Assembly (NCBI GenBank): GCA_951799405.1
Contig: OX637339.1
Span: 1,736,001 to 1,800,000 of the forward strand
Direction of reading: 5' to 3'
From: Agapetus fuscipes
Lineage: Eukaryota; Arthropoda; Insecta; Trichoptera; Glossosomatidae
DNA: 64,000 nt
Below the pieces are notes generated by a model. The model was given only the letters and a program-made list of their open reading frames with translations, ran no database searches and was not told the origin of the DNA. Position 1 is the first letter of the stretch; each line of letters starts with the position of its first letter. A program made the translations under genes and the position numbers. Below are positions 31,997 through 42,900 of the stretch, piece by piece.

Positions 31997-32252
31997 TTAA
32001 ATTAGGCTAATTTATTTGGTGAGCGCTGTTTTTGTGTGTATCACACCTCAAGAGCCCTCTGCGAGCTTGGTCGTCGCTGTAGAAAGCGCCAATTCTCAAG
32101 CAAGACCCAGTTGTTGTAAGGCTGGATAGACCTTTTGATGACCGGTCTTTGGTAAAGGTTTATGAATTTTTCATCCCAGCGAAGAGCAAATTTGAAAATA
32201 TAAATGGTATATTTTTGTGTTCCGCCGGGATTCGAACCCACGACCTTCCACT
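31997..32252 (-). mobile_element. SINE-A with CR1-like tail, head truncated
   Basis: Body and tail complete; B box GGTCGTGGGTTCGAATCCC present; the A box is cut off by the element at 32255. Confidence 0.8.
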
Positions 32253-32254
32253 AT

Positions 32255-32540
32255 GTCACCATTCCGCTAGGGGTGGCCAGAGCTTCTGCAGAGCTGCCTC
32301 CATTTCTTCCTATCCTTACAAAACCTTTTCAATTCATTCATATCCATCACCTTTTTCATCCATTTTCTTCTTTTACACTCACTTTGTTTATCACATTCTT
32401 TCCCAATCTCCTCAATCTGATCGTACTTTACCTCTTTTTCCTTTCACACTTCCTCTGTATGTAAACTTTGTCAGTCTATCATCATCATTCGTTCCACATG
32501 CTTCAACCATCTCAGTCATGGCCCAGTATTTACAATGTTA
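32255..32540 (-). mobile_element. LINE 3' end fragment, copy 2
   Basis: CATTCCGCTAGGGGTGGCC, AGAGCTGCCTCCATTTCTTC, TTCATATCCATCACC. Nearly the same as 54842-55150 and related to the plus-strand ends at 640 and 35985. Upstream of it, 32640-32700 has a hairpin CTGAAGATGAT with GAAAATAAAG in reverse complement, a Penelope-like terminal fragment. Confidence 0.55.
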
Positions 32541-32829
32541 GCTTATGTGACAGTGATAAATAAACAACCCACACGATTGACATAAGTCCACCCTTTTCAT
32601 TCATCTACTTAATTTTATAGAACAAAACAATTCTAATTCAACACTTTATTTTCAATCGATTTATTAATTTAATTATCATCTTCAGGTACAATATAATTTA
32701 AAAATTAGACCTTTTCATTCAGTATAAATTTGCTATGCTAACATTGAATATACTGGGCCTTACAGTTGTAGAAATTATTTAATGTTTGGGTTTTTTTTTA
32801 GTCAGAAACAATATGCAGTATGTGTAAGC

Positions 32830-33020
32830 ACAAACTTACATGCGATTGCTAGTGGGTCTATATTAAATGTGAATCCTAAATGTGTAAATTTTTTTGCAAC
32901 TAAGATTATAGATTAGGTAATTATAGAAATGAAAAAAAATTAATTCAAACATGTGTAAGCACAAACTTACATGTCTTAAATCTTAATATATCTTTGCAAC
33001 TTAGATTATAGATTATAGAC
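32830..33020 (-). repeat. Degenerate R250 fragments
   Basis: Two partial blocks (AAGCACAAACTTACATGCG ... CAACTAAGATTATAGATT and a second TGTGTAAGCACAAACTTAC ... TTGCAACTTAGATTATAGA) share the last third of the R250 consensus. Confidence 0.45.
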
Positions 33021-34054
33021 ATATTAATAAATAATTCAAAACCAAAAAAAAATGTTAAAAAATTCATTCCTACTGGGAATCCCCTTTTTAAATACTACGC
33101 TTTAAAAATAATTTCTTACCATTATATTTTTTTTCCATCGTGTATACTAAGAAAACAAACTTTTTTTTTACAGAAGTGTAGTCTACCCAAGCCGGTATAA
33201 ATTTGACTAAGTACTCCAAATATATTTTTTCAAATACTCACAATGGCAGTTCACAGTAGGTAAGCGCGCAAGTACTTATGTTAATGTTTATGTGAACTTT
33301 ACTGACCCCAGGGCTAAAGATTGACACACTGAATACTAATTAACTTTAAAATCTTTATCTGAGTAAATAATATAATGTGGAAATAGAAATAAAACAAAGG
33401 AGAGATTATACGGGCATTAGTGTGCTTGTATGTAGGTACCTTGTTTTACAAGTGATTTAATCTACTGTTTGTTGTTGATCTATATGCTGCTATAATGTAA
33501 GTTACAAAGGTAGGTACATATATTAATATGACTCTTTTCAAAATCATGCACTCATTAATTGATTCTCCAGTTCTGTTAGACTAGATAAAAAAATTTATAC
33601 CAGATATCCAAACAAGACAAAGACATCTCTACCACCCTGTAGTTGCATTGACCAAGCATTACCATAATTGCTCCATAAATCGAATCCAACGTTTGGGCAA
33701 TACCTATCTAAGTGTCGGTCAACATTGCAATGATATTAATATGTACAAGTTGGCACTTAATATATATTTTATTAAACATTTTATTGATGATATTTGATGG
33801 TTTTTGCAGTTTTTATGTTTTTGCTTTGCTTCTAACCTACTGTTTATAAATGGGTTTATTTTTTCTTTTATTTTCTTGGTTTTTCTTTTGTTTTTGCTGT
33901 AATGTTTCATATATATATATTTTTATTCTTGTATTTTTTTTTTTTTTTTTGTAGTTTTGTATAAACTCCCTTAATATGTACTTTTTTGTAAAAGGCTTAT
34001 ATATATATATATATATATCAGGCTTATTTATTTTTAATTGCACATAATAAGAGA
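33021..34054. other. AT-rich DNA upstream of the first visible AGXT2 exon
   Basis: No gene seen. Simple repeats: poly(T) near 33930-33950 and (TA)n at 33998-34018. The missing 5' exon of AGXT2 could lie here or nearer 36900; I could not identify it. Confidence 0.5.
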
Positions 34055-34625
34055 GCGCCGTTTTTGTGTGTGTCACACCTCAAGGGCCCTCTCCGATCAC
34101 GGATAAGACTTTTTGAAAAGGTGCGTCTTGAGAGCTCCGCGAAATACGCCCATAGATTTGAAGTTCTTCACTCCGGGTGGCAGTCTGTTCCACTCCACCG
34201 GACCCGCAACACAGAAAGCACGGTCTCCAAAATTTGTACGGATCTGACGGTGTGGCTGAACCAAATTGATTGCACCATCGCCCGCAGATCTGAGTGTCTG
34301 CCTCCTCACACCCATCTCAACAGGCGAAATCATGTCAGTCAGATAAGGTGGAGCCACGCCATTGATGGCTTTATATACCATTAGACAAACACGGTAGACC
34401 ACCCTCCCCGGGAAACGAAGCCAGTGTAGTTTTTTTAACAGCGGAGTGATGTGAGCGAATTTGGATATCCCGAATATGAGCCTTGCTGCTGAATTTAACA
34501 CAGATTGAAAGCGGTTGAAATGCTTCTTTGGCTGCCCACTATAAAGCGTTGAGCAATAATCAATCCGAGACATCACAAACGCACTCACCAGGGTCTTAAC
34601 CGCATCTGACGGAAGACCGTAAGTA
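34055..34625 (-). pseudogene. CR1-like LINE, C-terminal quarter and 3' end, open
   Basis: The minus strand is open for the reverse transcriptase tail: TLVSAFVMSRIDYCSTLYSG, LKKLHWLRFPGRVVYRVCLM, YKAINGVAPPYLTDM, FGDRAFCVAGPVEWNRLPPG, FRGALKTHLFKKSYP. RIDYCSTLYSG and LHWLP-like strings are typical of CR1-group LINEs. After the stop comes GAGAGGGCCCTTGAGGTGTG and ACACACAAAAACGGCGCTC, which is shared with the SINE-A tail. 5' truncated. Confidence 0.85.
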
Positions 34626-34649
34626 AATAAATAAATAAATATTGTCAAA

Positions 34650-34713
34650 TGTAATGATCGATAGCTCATTTGGTAGAGTGATTTCATTCCATGCCGAGAG
34701 CTCAGGTTCGAGG
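34650..34713 (+). mobile_element. SINE-B head only
   Basis: TCGATAGCTCATTTGGTAG and GAGCTCAGGTTCGAG. Truncated after the B box. Confidence 0.6.
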
Positions 34714-34719
34714 GTACTG

Positions 34720-35229
34720 TTTGAGAATAAGACCAATGTATTTTTTTTCAGGTTTTTTCAATGTATTTTTTCTTATGTTTTACCTTCCCTGCCAATTTTT
34801 ACAATTTATGCAAAATAAAAATATACCTACATACTTCATGAACATTTTAGCTTATAAATCGGAAGCTACTTATCTATCTGTCTTACATGTGACCTCCAAA
34901 CGTTTTTTTTTCAATCTTTTATTCATTGATATGAACATGAGAATATTACGGTTAAAAATATACTCGCTTGCGTAATAATGATAAAAAACATTGAGGGAAA
35001 AAGCAAACAGCGATATCAAATTATATAAAAACTTGTAAATAATGTCATTTGCATTATGTAAGTATTCTAATTATCTATATATTTTTTTAAACCTATATAA
35101 TGTCCAAATTGTGATTTCAGGTCAGTATTACAAAAATTAACTTGCGTCAGGCTCTAAAAGCATTTTGGTCACACCCCTAATGAGTTAATGTATTTTACCG
35201 TTGTGACTTTGGACAATTTAAAAAAATAA
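34720..35229. other. AT-rich DNA, no gene seen
   Basis: No supported feature. Confidence 0.55.
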
Positions 35230-35400
35230 TAAAATAGATTTGTGAAGAGAAATGCAATTCACCTATCAATTTTGCCTGGCCAGAAACTGGTATTAACATT
35301 ATCAATTGATAATTCATTATTTAATGTTTTTAATGAATTATTAATTAATAACTACCCAATGCCATCTGTTGAACCAGGGTCGAAGTTATTGTCCATAGAG
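35230..35400 (-). mobile_element. SINE-C body, headless
   Basis: In reverse complement: GACCCTGGTTCAACAGATG, TGGGTAGTTATTAATTAAT, TTTCTGGCCAGGCAAAATTG, GGTGAATTGCATTTCTC. Confidence 0.7.
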
Positions 35401-35699
35401 TAACATAGGGGATACACATTTTATGCATTTTCACAAGTCCAAGAAAAATGATTTCCCATTTTGGTGCTTGGTGTTGAAACCCAATATGAAATACCAACAA
35501 AGTGTACTCAGCTTTCTCAAGAAATTAGAACCAGTCCCCTTTGAGAACTGGTATTCTAGTGTTTTTTAAACTTTACAAAATGGAGAGCAATCCTTACTTC
35601 AATCATTGATGAGGTCCGCACGTGTATTGAAATAGACAAAATTGTGTCATCACCCAGCCGGGTTTGCTAGGGAAAATCAAACAAATATTTGGTTCAGTT

Positions 35700-35838
35700 T
35701 TAGGCATAAATGTCCAGTTGATGATGCTGGAGAATTGAAAAAGCTCATCGTAGGTATGGGTGAAACGTCCGGAAGCTCCAGCTCACATAGACCACCGCAA
35801 CAGATCCCGGAAAGCAACTCTCCAGCATCAAATATTTT
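35700..35838. mobile_element. CCGGCCG-family copy with inverted ends
   Basis: GATGATGCTGGAGAATTG at the left, AACTCTCCAGCATCA at the right, core GGAAGCTCCAGCTCACATAG. Confidence 0.6.
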
Positions 35839-35984
35839 GTTATTGGTAACTAAGGATGGCAGTGTCAAACAAGACGGATGCTTTCTCGCCAAGAAAAAAG
35901 TTCTAAATTCAAAAATGTTTTATGTCCATTGTCCAGATAGGAAAATGTGAAAGTATGAGATATTATGCAAAGTAAGCATTAAAA

Positions 35985-36085
35985 GAAGATGAAAAATGTG
36001 ATTGACAGGTATGAATGACTTGAAAGAGATATGCAAGGATAGAAAAGACTCCTAGCGAAATGGCGACAGAGTTACAGTTATAACA
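35985..36085 (+). mobile_element. LINE 3' end with (ACAGTT)n tail
   Basis: GAAAGAGATATGCAAGGATAG and CTAGCGAAATGGCGACAGAG then TTACAGTTATAAC. Related to 640-775. Confidence 0.5.
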
Positions 36086-36315
36086 TTCTATAATCTTAGT
36101 TGCAAATGTACCTACATTGGCATTTACGCCTCATATTTAATGCATGCCCATATAAGTATGCACCTTCGTATGCTGCATGTGTACATACAAAATAAACCAA
36201 ACCTTACATGAACGTAAACTTTGCAACTCCTGCCGCCGCCTTCCCCAGAAATGGGGTGGCACGGCTAAAGTGAACCAAGTTTTTACAGCATGGGCTGTCA
36301 GCCTAATACCATAGC
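36086..36315 (-). repeat. R250 repeat copy
   Basis: CTTAGTTGCAAATG start and TTTACAGCATGGGCTGTCAG end, with CATGCTGCATGTGTACATAC between (as read on plus). Confidence 0.6.
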
Positions 36316-36972
36316 TTTTCCTTAATTAAGAAAGACAGTTAAATATTTAAAAATAAAAAACAGATTTTTATGCAAAATTTTATTTTCGTTCTAGTAGGTA
36401 AAAAAAATAATCGAATATTTTTCATAGTGGTATTTTTAAACTACGCACTTCACTGTTGCCATATTGACAGACCCTCCGTCGCCTCAGAATGTTCTTTTCC
36501 ATTTTAAATTCGTATGTTTTTTTTGTCTTTTCTTATTAAGATTTTCTTAATAAGGCATATTATAAAATATATTTCATATGCATGGTTGCTAGGAAATGCT
36601 CATGGTAATATTTTGTTATTAAATACAAAGAAACCTAGTCACGTAGGCGTGTGACATTTTCCCGCCGAACAAATAAGTATTTAAATTTTTTTGAGTCTAT
36701 CCTGTCATTTTAAGTTTGTTATTTGTTTTATAGTAAATGCAGTCAAGCTGCATGTCATTTTAAAAAAAAAAATGTTTTAAGGAAGGGAACTTTTTGTAAG
36801 TTTTCTGGAAACCTCAATGGATTTTTGTACTTGGATATACGACGGAATCGTGCAGATTTTACTTTCGAATACGACAGAACTGAAAATATCTAGATGGCAG
36901 CACTATATCACATCCTTAACATTGGCAGCCCTGCTTCAAAACTGAAATGTCAAAAATGCGAAAAAAGTAGAT
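36316..36972 (+). promoter_or_regulatory. ENTR1 upstream region
   Basis: AT-rich 650 bases before the ATG at 36973. No TATA box at a clear distance. The last 90 bases are less AT-rich and likely hold the 5' UTR. The context AGATATGGCG fits an arthropod start only loosely. Confidence 0.35.
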
Positions 36973-39900
36973 ATGGCGCAAAGGAACGAAGATTTCTCAA
37001 ATAAAATCCCTTCGACTGATAATTCCGACTCTGAAGATAACGCGTTGCCTAATGGAAGCCACGCAGTAAAGCCCGACCTGGGATTTGAGAATGTCAGCTA
37101 CGCGAACAACCCTCCCAACGGGGCGGCGAGCACTTCCGAGCAAACGGCCGTGCCGAGTTTGTATTCTTTTATTTATCTCAGTTTTCTAGTGTTATTTATA
37201 CTCTGTTAGGACTCGGCACAAGTTTGAATTTGGAACTTTTTTTAATTGAGATTCAAATTTGAATTTGGAAGCCGCCAAACATCACACTAGTATGACACTA
37301 CGTCCTTTGCAAGGCATAACAGAATGTAAGAAAATAACAAAATAGTTGCGTTGTTTTGTACTTTGCCTTTTCCTTAGCTACCAGGCCGTGTGACGTCACA
37401 ATGAGGTCCGCACGTGAATTGACAAATACAATATTGTGTTGTCTGTTAGGGAAAAGGCGAACAAATATTTTGTTATTGTTTGCTAAGGATGGCAGTCACA
37501 TACAAGACTGACTGTGTTGCTCGCCGAGAAAATGTTCCAAATAAAACAAAAAAACCGAATCTATTTTGTGTAAGTAATTTGTGGACCTCTACTATATCTG
37601 GGCAGTCTAGTGGTTAACGCTAGGGACTTGTAATCGGAAGGTCGTGAGCTTGATTCCCAGTGGTGCACAAATGAATAGGGAAATTGCAGTATTGGGGAAA
37701 ATGGTTTAAAATACTATGGTTGTGTAGAGTACATTTCAAGGATCACAACCATATATTTTTTAAGTATTAAAAATAAAGATATCATTGATAATTTAAAAAA
37801 ATAAAATGCCGCGAATTTGAATCCCGCCAAACGCAGCGCGGCCTGCTAGCCACGCTGTGACGTCAAAATGACGTAGATGGATCCAACAGTCTTCGAGGGC
37901 CTAACGGTGCACTCCATAGATCCGAAGATCCATCGACGTCACATTCACCTAAATAAAAAAATTACCTATTTTACCGGAAATCGAAAATGGGCGAATTTTA
38001 AAATTTTTAAAAGGTAGTCTTATCTAATCTAAGCTGCAAAGATATATATCATTTAAGATTTATATTAAATGCATTCCCACAAGCAGACATGCATAATTTC
38101 GCGCTAACACATGCCGCATGTGGACCTACAATATAAAAACCCAATCTCAAATGAACATAAGCCCTGCAACTCTTGCAAGGCTTACTTCCCTGAAACAGGA
38201 GTGACATTGGCAAAGTGAACCATTTTTTATAGTATGGGTAGTCAGTTGCATACCAACCTATAAGTCAAGGAACTTGAACACAGTCAACACAGAAAACAGT
38301 CTTATCATTTTATGAAAAAGAAAGAATATTATGTCAATGTGAAATTACCCTATTATAGTTTTATTTTCAAATATGCTATTTGCGGGGTTGGAAAAATTAT
38401 AAGCCAAGTAGATTACTAAGGGCCGTTCTTATAAACGTTGGACTAAATATCCGTAAGTAAATACTCATTTAACTAACGGATGGACGTTAACGGACTGATC
38501 TTACCGATGGTCGTCTTATAAAGCTTTTTTAACCGTCCGTTAGTTCTCAATAATGCACTCGTATTTTTGATGATTTTTTGCGTGCATTCATGAACATATG
38601 TCATCCGTTTGCTGTCAGGGAAGAAACATAACCTAAAGTTGCGTATGACAAACACGAAAACGACTGATACAGCCCTATTTTAATGAATTCTCTATCTCTG
38701 TCGGAAGAAATTATCTTCAACACGATAGAGCGGAGAAGTCCAAAGACGCGCAAAACTCACCGCAAAAAAATAATGCTTTGACAGCTGACCTAACCTCAAA
38801 CCTTAACAAACCGACCGGTATCTACCTGGAAACCGGGGGTCGGCTGTCGGTTAGATCCGCCGGTAAAATTAAACCGAAAATTTACGAACGAATTGTTATA
38901 ATACAGAAAAACGAAATTTGTACCAAGTTTCGGTTTATTAGATTTGACATTTAACAAACGGATGTTTATAAGAACGGCCCTAAGTAAGGACCTTTGCCAC
39001 AACTTTTTGTCATTACAAAAGTGATTTAACTTTTCAGAATCTTCCACGCAGACCCCACGAAAAGAAGAGAGCCCCTTCTCCTTCAAGCATTTCTTAAAAG
39101 GCGACACTGTGCCAAGTTCCTCAGCGAGTTATGAAAGCACGGGCGCCAAACCCAAGGTTTATACGACGGCTCCACATTGCTCCGGACAAAGCAAAGCCAA
39201 CATTCTACAGCAAGAAGCGAGAAAAGAAACTAAATCCACGTCAAAAGACATCAGAACCAACGGATCAAGCGACGCACCCATCAGATTAAACCACAAAGAA
39301 AATGAAACAGTCTACCAGAGGTTATCTGGAAACATAGATTCTGGTTTACCGTCTTTGCCTGACTTTGTCCAGGACCATTTGTTAGTGGAGCAAGCTTACG
39401 GAGTGTCTCGTGTTCCGTTGTCGCTGCACTTGGAAAACTTGCCGGATTTCACGCTGAATGCGAGCTTGCCGGAGGAGCTGTATCAGGGAGAGGAGGCAGC
39501 CGGCCAGGAGTGCCGTCCGTCTCCTCTGGATCTCCCGAGTCACCTGGCGTTGGATCTTACGGATTCTTTGAGTCCCTCGCACAGATGTCATCGCTCTTTT
39601 CCATTGGATTTACCTGCTAATCCTACTAGTCAAGGTATGTTGTTTTTATCTTTTTTTTTTAAGATATCTCCATCAATTGTGTTGTGTTAAAAATAAGCAG
39701 TTTTCTTAAAGTGTTTGAATCATCTTAAAGTTTTAACAATAATTTTGGTGATATAAAGGAATGTTTAATTGCTAAAGAAAACATGTTTATTTAACCTTTC
39801 CTGTACAAACATGGCTATGTGTGAACAGATGATCCAACAGTCTAAATTTTCTCGTTTCAATTTGTATCAGCCAGAAAGAAACTCCATTGTCAACTACCGG

Positions 39901-42900
39901 CCGTGTACGCCTAAAACTCTTGTAAAATAATTTTGCATGTCCAGGTTCTGAGCCCCTCCGCCTGCCAGACTTCCTCCCCGCGCAGGCCAATGGGGGAGCG
40001 GGCGGGGCTGGGGCTGCGGGGACAGGGGGGCCCTCCCAGCACGACACAGACACCGCCAGCCTGGAGAGGGACTCACACAACGTCACCAAGAGACAGCTAA
40101 CAACGGCGCTGCAGGTACACATACTGGGAAATAAATGGAGACAAAAAAATATTGGGGAAATATTGACACCTCGCCATGTTGCGTGTTATGCATCATATTT
40201 TTGGTGTAGTTCTTTCAACAGCGGAGTAATTTAAGAGAATTCGGAGTCTAGCGGCCGCATTCAGAACAGAATGAAATCTGTTCAGTTGCTGTTTTGACTG
40301 GCCAAATATTAGTGTTGCAACAAATATCAGATAACCATTCAGTATTTGGCATATTCGGCGACTTTTTGTCTATTTGGCCGAATGATGATGATGATGATGA
40401 TTTCTTTATCAGCGCCCCCCGGGAGCTGGGAAGCCCCCACTTCAACTGAAAGTGGTTGGTGTGAGGTCGGCCCCCTTACCTGTAAAAATAAATAGGTCCC
40501 GAATTGCCACATGCGACCCCTTCAGGGATAGCGTAGACAAGAAGTTATACTATATGTGTAGCTTAGTAAACTGTTGCGTTTGCGTTGCATTATTGCTTCA
40601 TTTCTTACCTCTGCGAATACTTAAAATCTAAAAGAGGCAGGTTGTGATGAAGAAATGCTATCTTGTCAGCGTTATCTGGAAGCAGGCGATTACGCTTTAC
40701 TTCATAAATGTTTCAGGCTTCCTCCCTGTAGCCTCTCGCCATGACGCGTGGGATTTAATGGGGGGAACTGGGCAACCCATAGTGAAGAACCAGAAGGCGC
40801 TGGACAGCCCCCGAATTTACGGTATTCGGTTGGGCTTCATGCTAGCTATTCGGTGTTCAGCGGATGACCGAATACACTATTTGTTGCATCACTATCAAAT
40901 ATAGAGGATTACTGGACCGGTCCGTAGTCCAGTGGCAACACTTCAGACTCGTAAATGGAAGGTTGTGGATTCGGATCCCAGCGAAGCACAAAAAATATAC
41001 CATTTATATTTCGAATGTGCTCTTCGCTGAGCTGAAAAATTCATAAACCTTTACCAAAGACCGGTCACTGAAAGGTCTATCCAACCTTACAACAACTGGG
41101 TCTTGCTTGAGAATTGGCGCTTTCTACAGCGACGACCAATCTCGCAGAGGGCTCTTGAGGTGTGATACACAGAAAAACAGCGCTCACCAAATAAATCATC
41201 CTAATATTATTATTATTACTCAGGTTTTCCATGAATACCATTGTTAAATGTTTCAGAATGCTTCATGGCTGCGGCACGAGGTGTCAGAGGTGCGTGCTAG
41301 TGCCCAGCAGGCGCAGCGTGAGGCCACCGAGGCTAGGTCAGCAGAGCAGCAGGCTAGAAGAGAGGCAGCGGAGGCCCGGCTGGCAGAGCAGCAGGCCAGA
41401 AGGGAGGCCACGGAAGCTAGGTCAGGGGAGCAGCAGGCCAGGAGAGAAGCCGCCGAGGCCAGGGCCACCGCGGCCCAGCTGGCCAGAGACCTGAGGGGCT
41501 CGGGGAGAATAGCGGCCTGTAGTGGGGCAGGGGAGCATGAAGAGCATAGCACAGCGGTAGTGAGCTTTGTATTTATTTCAAAAATATATATGGCATTGTA
41601 AGATATCAGCCATGTAATACGACAAGAAGGTCTCTTGCATGCCATAATGGAGGGGATGATTGAGGGGGCCTACTCTAAGGGACGCCCACGCCAAGAATAC
41701 CTGGAGGACCTGTTGGTGGACGTGCGCTGCTCATCATATGCAGACCTTAAAAGAGCCGCACAAGACAGGGAAGAATGGAGGAGAAGAGTGAAAGAAATTG
41801 CTACAAGCCAATCTCAGGATTGAAACTAGAGAAGAAGAAGATATCTGTGCATCCTTTTGGCTTCTCTCAGACATATGTTACATCAAACGGGGTGGAAAAA
41901 ATTTCTGTTTACAATTTGTACACAGGAAATTTGTTCACCCAGCCATTTTTGATCGCTTGGTAACAATAATAAATGTTGATGGCTGAGAAGCCTTTTACAG
42001 AAATAAATTAGGTAGATGTACAAAAAATAACTGAAATGAAATCAAATACCGATGTACAAAAAAATATAAATCTAGTTTTATGATCGCTAGAGAAATAGAG
42101 ACTTCTCACCCAGGTGAATGATTTAAAATTAGAATTACCTTAAAATTGTTGGACATTTTGTATAGAATCAGAAAAAATGTATATAAAGAATGGGTTTCTC
42201 AATATTTCATGGGAGTCATATCTGACGTCATCGGAAGACATGTTTATTCTACTTTGCCTTTGTGGGGGATTAAAAGAGAGACATCTCTTTATGATGTCAA
42301 ACACATTGAGAAACCCATGGTTCTCTACATTTAATCTGTTTCTTAAGCCTATACAAAATACCAGGTGATTTTAGTAGACTTCATTTCTTGATTTCACTGT
42401 TGTGAGGAATATTTACTCACCAATACATCTGTGAAATGCAAGTGAAAACATGCTATAAACATGCTGTTACCTGGCAATAATGTGTTACTGTTTTTATTTT
42501 TCAGAAACGAGGATCGAACGATGAAACTAACCCCGCCAAACTTAAATCACAAATTAGTCAACTAAAAGTAAGCAGTGTGCATCATATATTTTGTATTACC
42601 ATTATTTTACCCGACCCTGATGTATGGAAGCGAGTCATGGACGTTGAATGAAAGAGAAGTAAATAAGGTATGCACCGTAGAAATGGCTCATTTGAGAAGT
42701 ATGACAGGAAAAACACTGAAAGATAGAGTGAGAAACGAATGGGTTCTAAATGAATGCGGAGTAAAAGAAAGCGTGATAGTGAAAGTTCAAAGAAGTGTGA
42801 TGGTTTGGACATATTGAAAGGATGAATGAAGACCGACTGACAAAAAGAGTGTATTTATTTTATTTTATTTTTATTTTATTTTCATAGGACAACAAACAGC

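Noticed and set aside
32149..32541. A 130-codon protein gene
   Set aside because: The frame runs through a SINE-A body and a LINE 3' end on the opposite strand; no domain.
33998..34018. TATA-like promoter for AGXT2
   Set aside because: It is a simple (TA)n microsatellite next to a LINE fragment.
41253..41645. Minus-strand 130-codon frame
   Set aside because: Shadow of the ENTR1 coiled-coil exon, produced by its repeated GC-rich codons.
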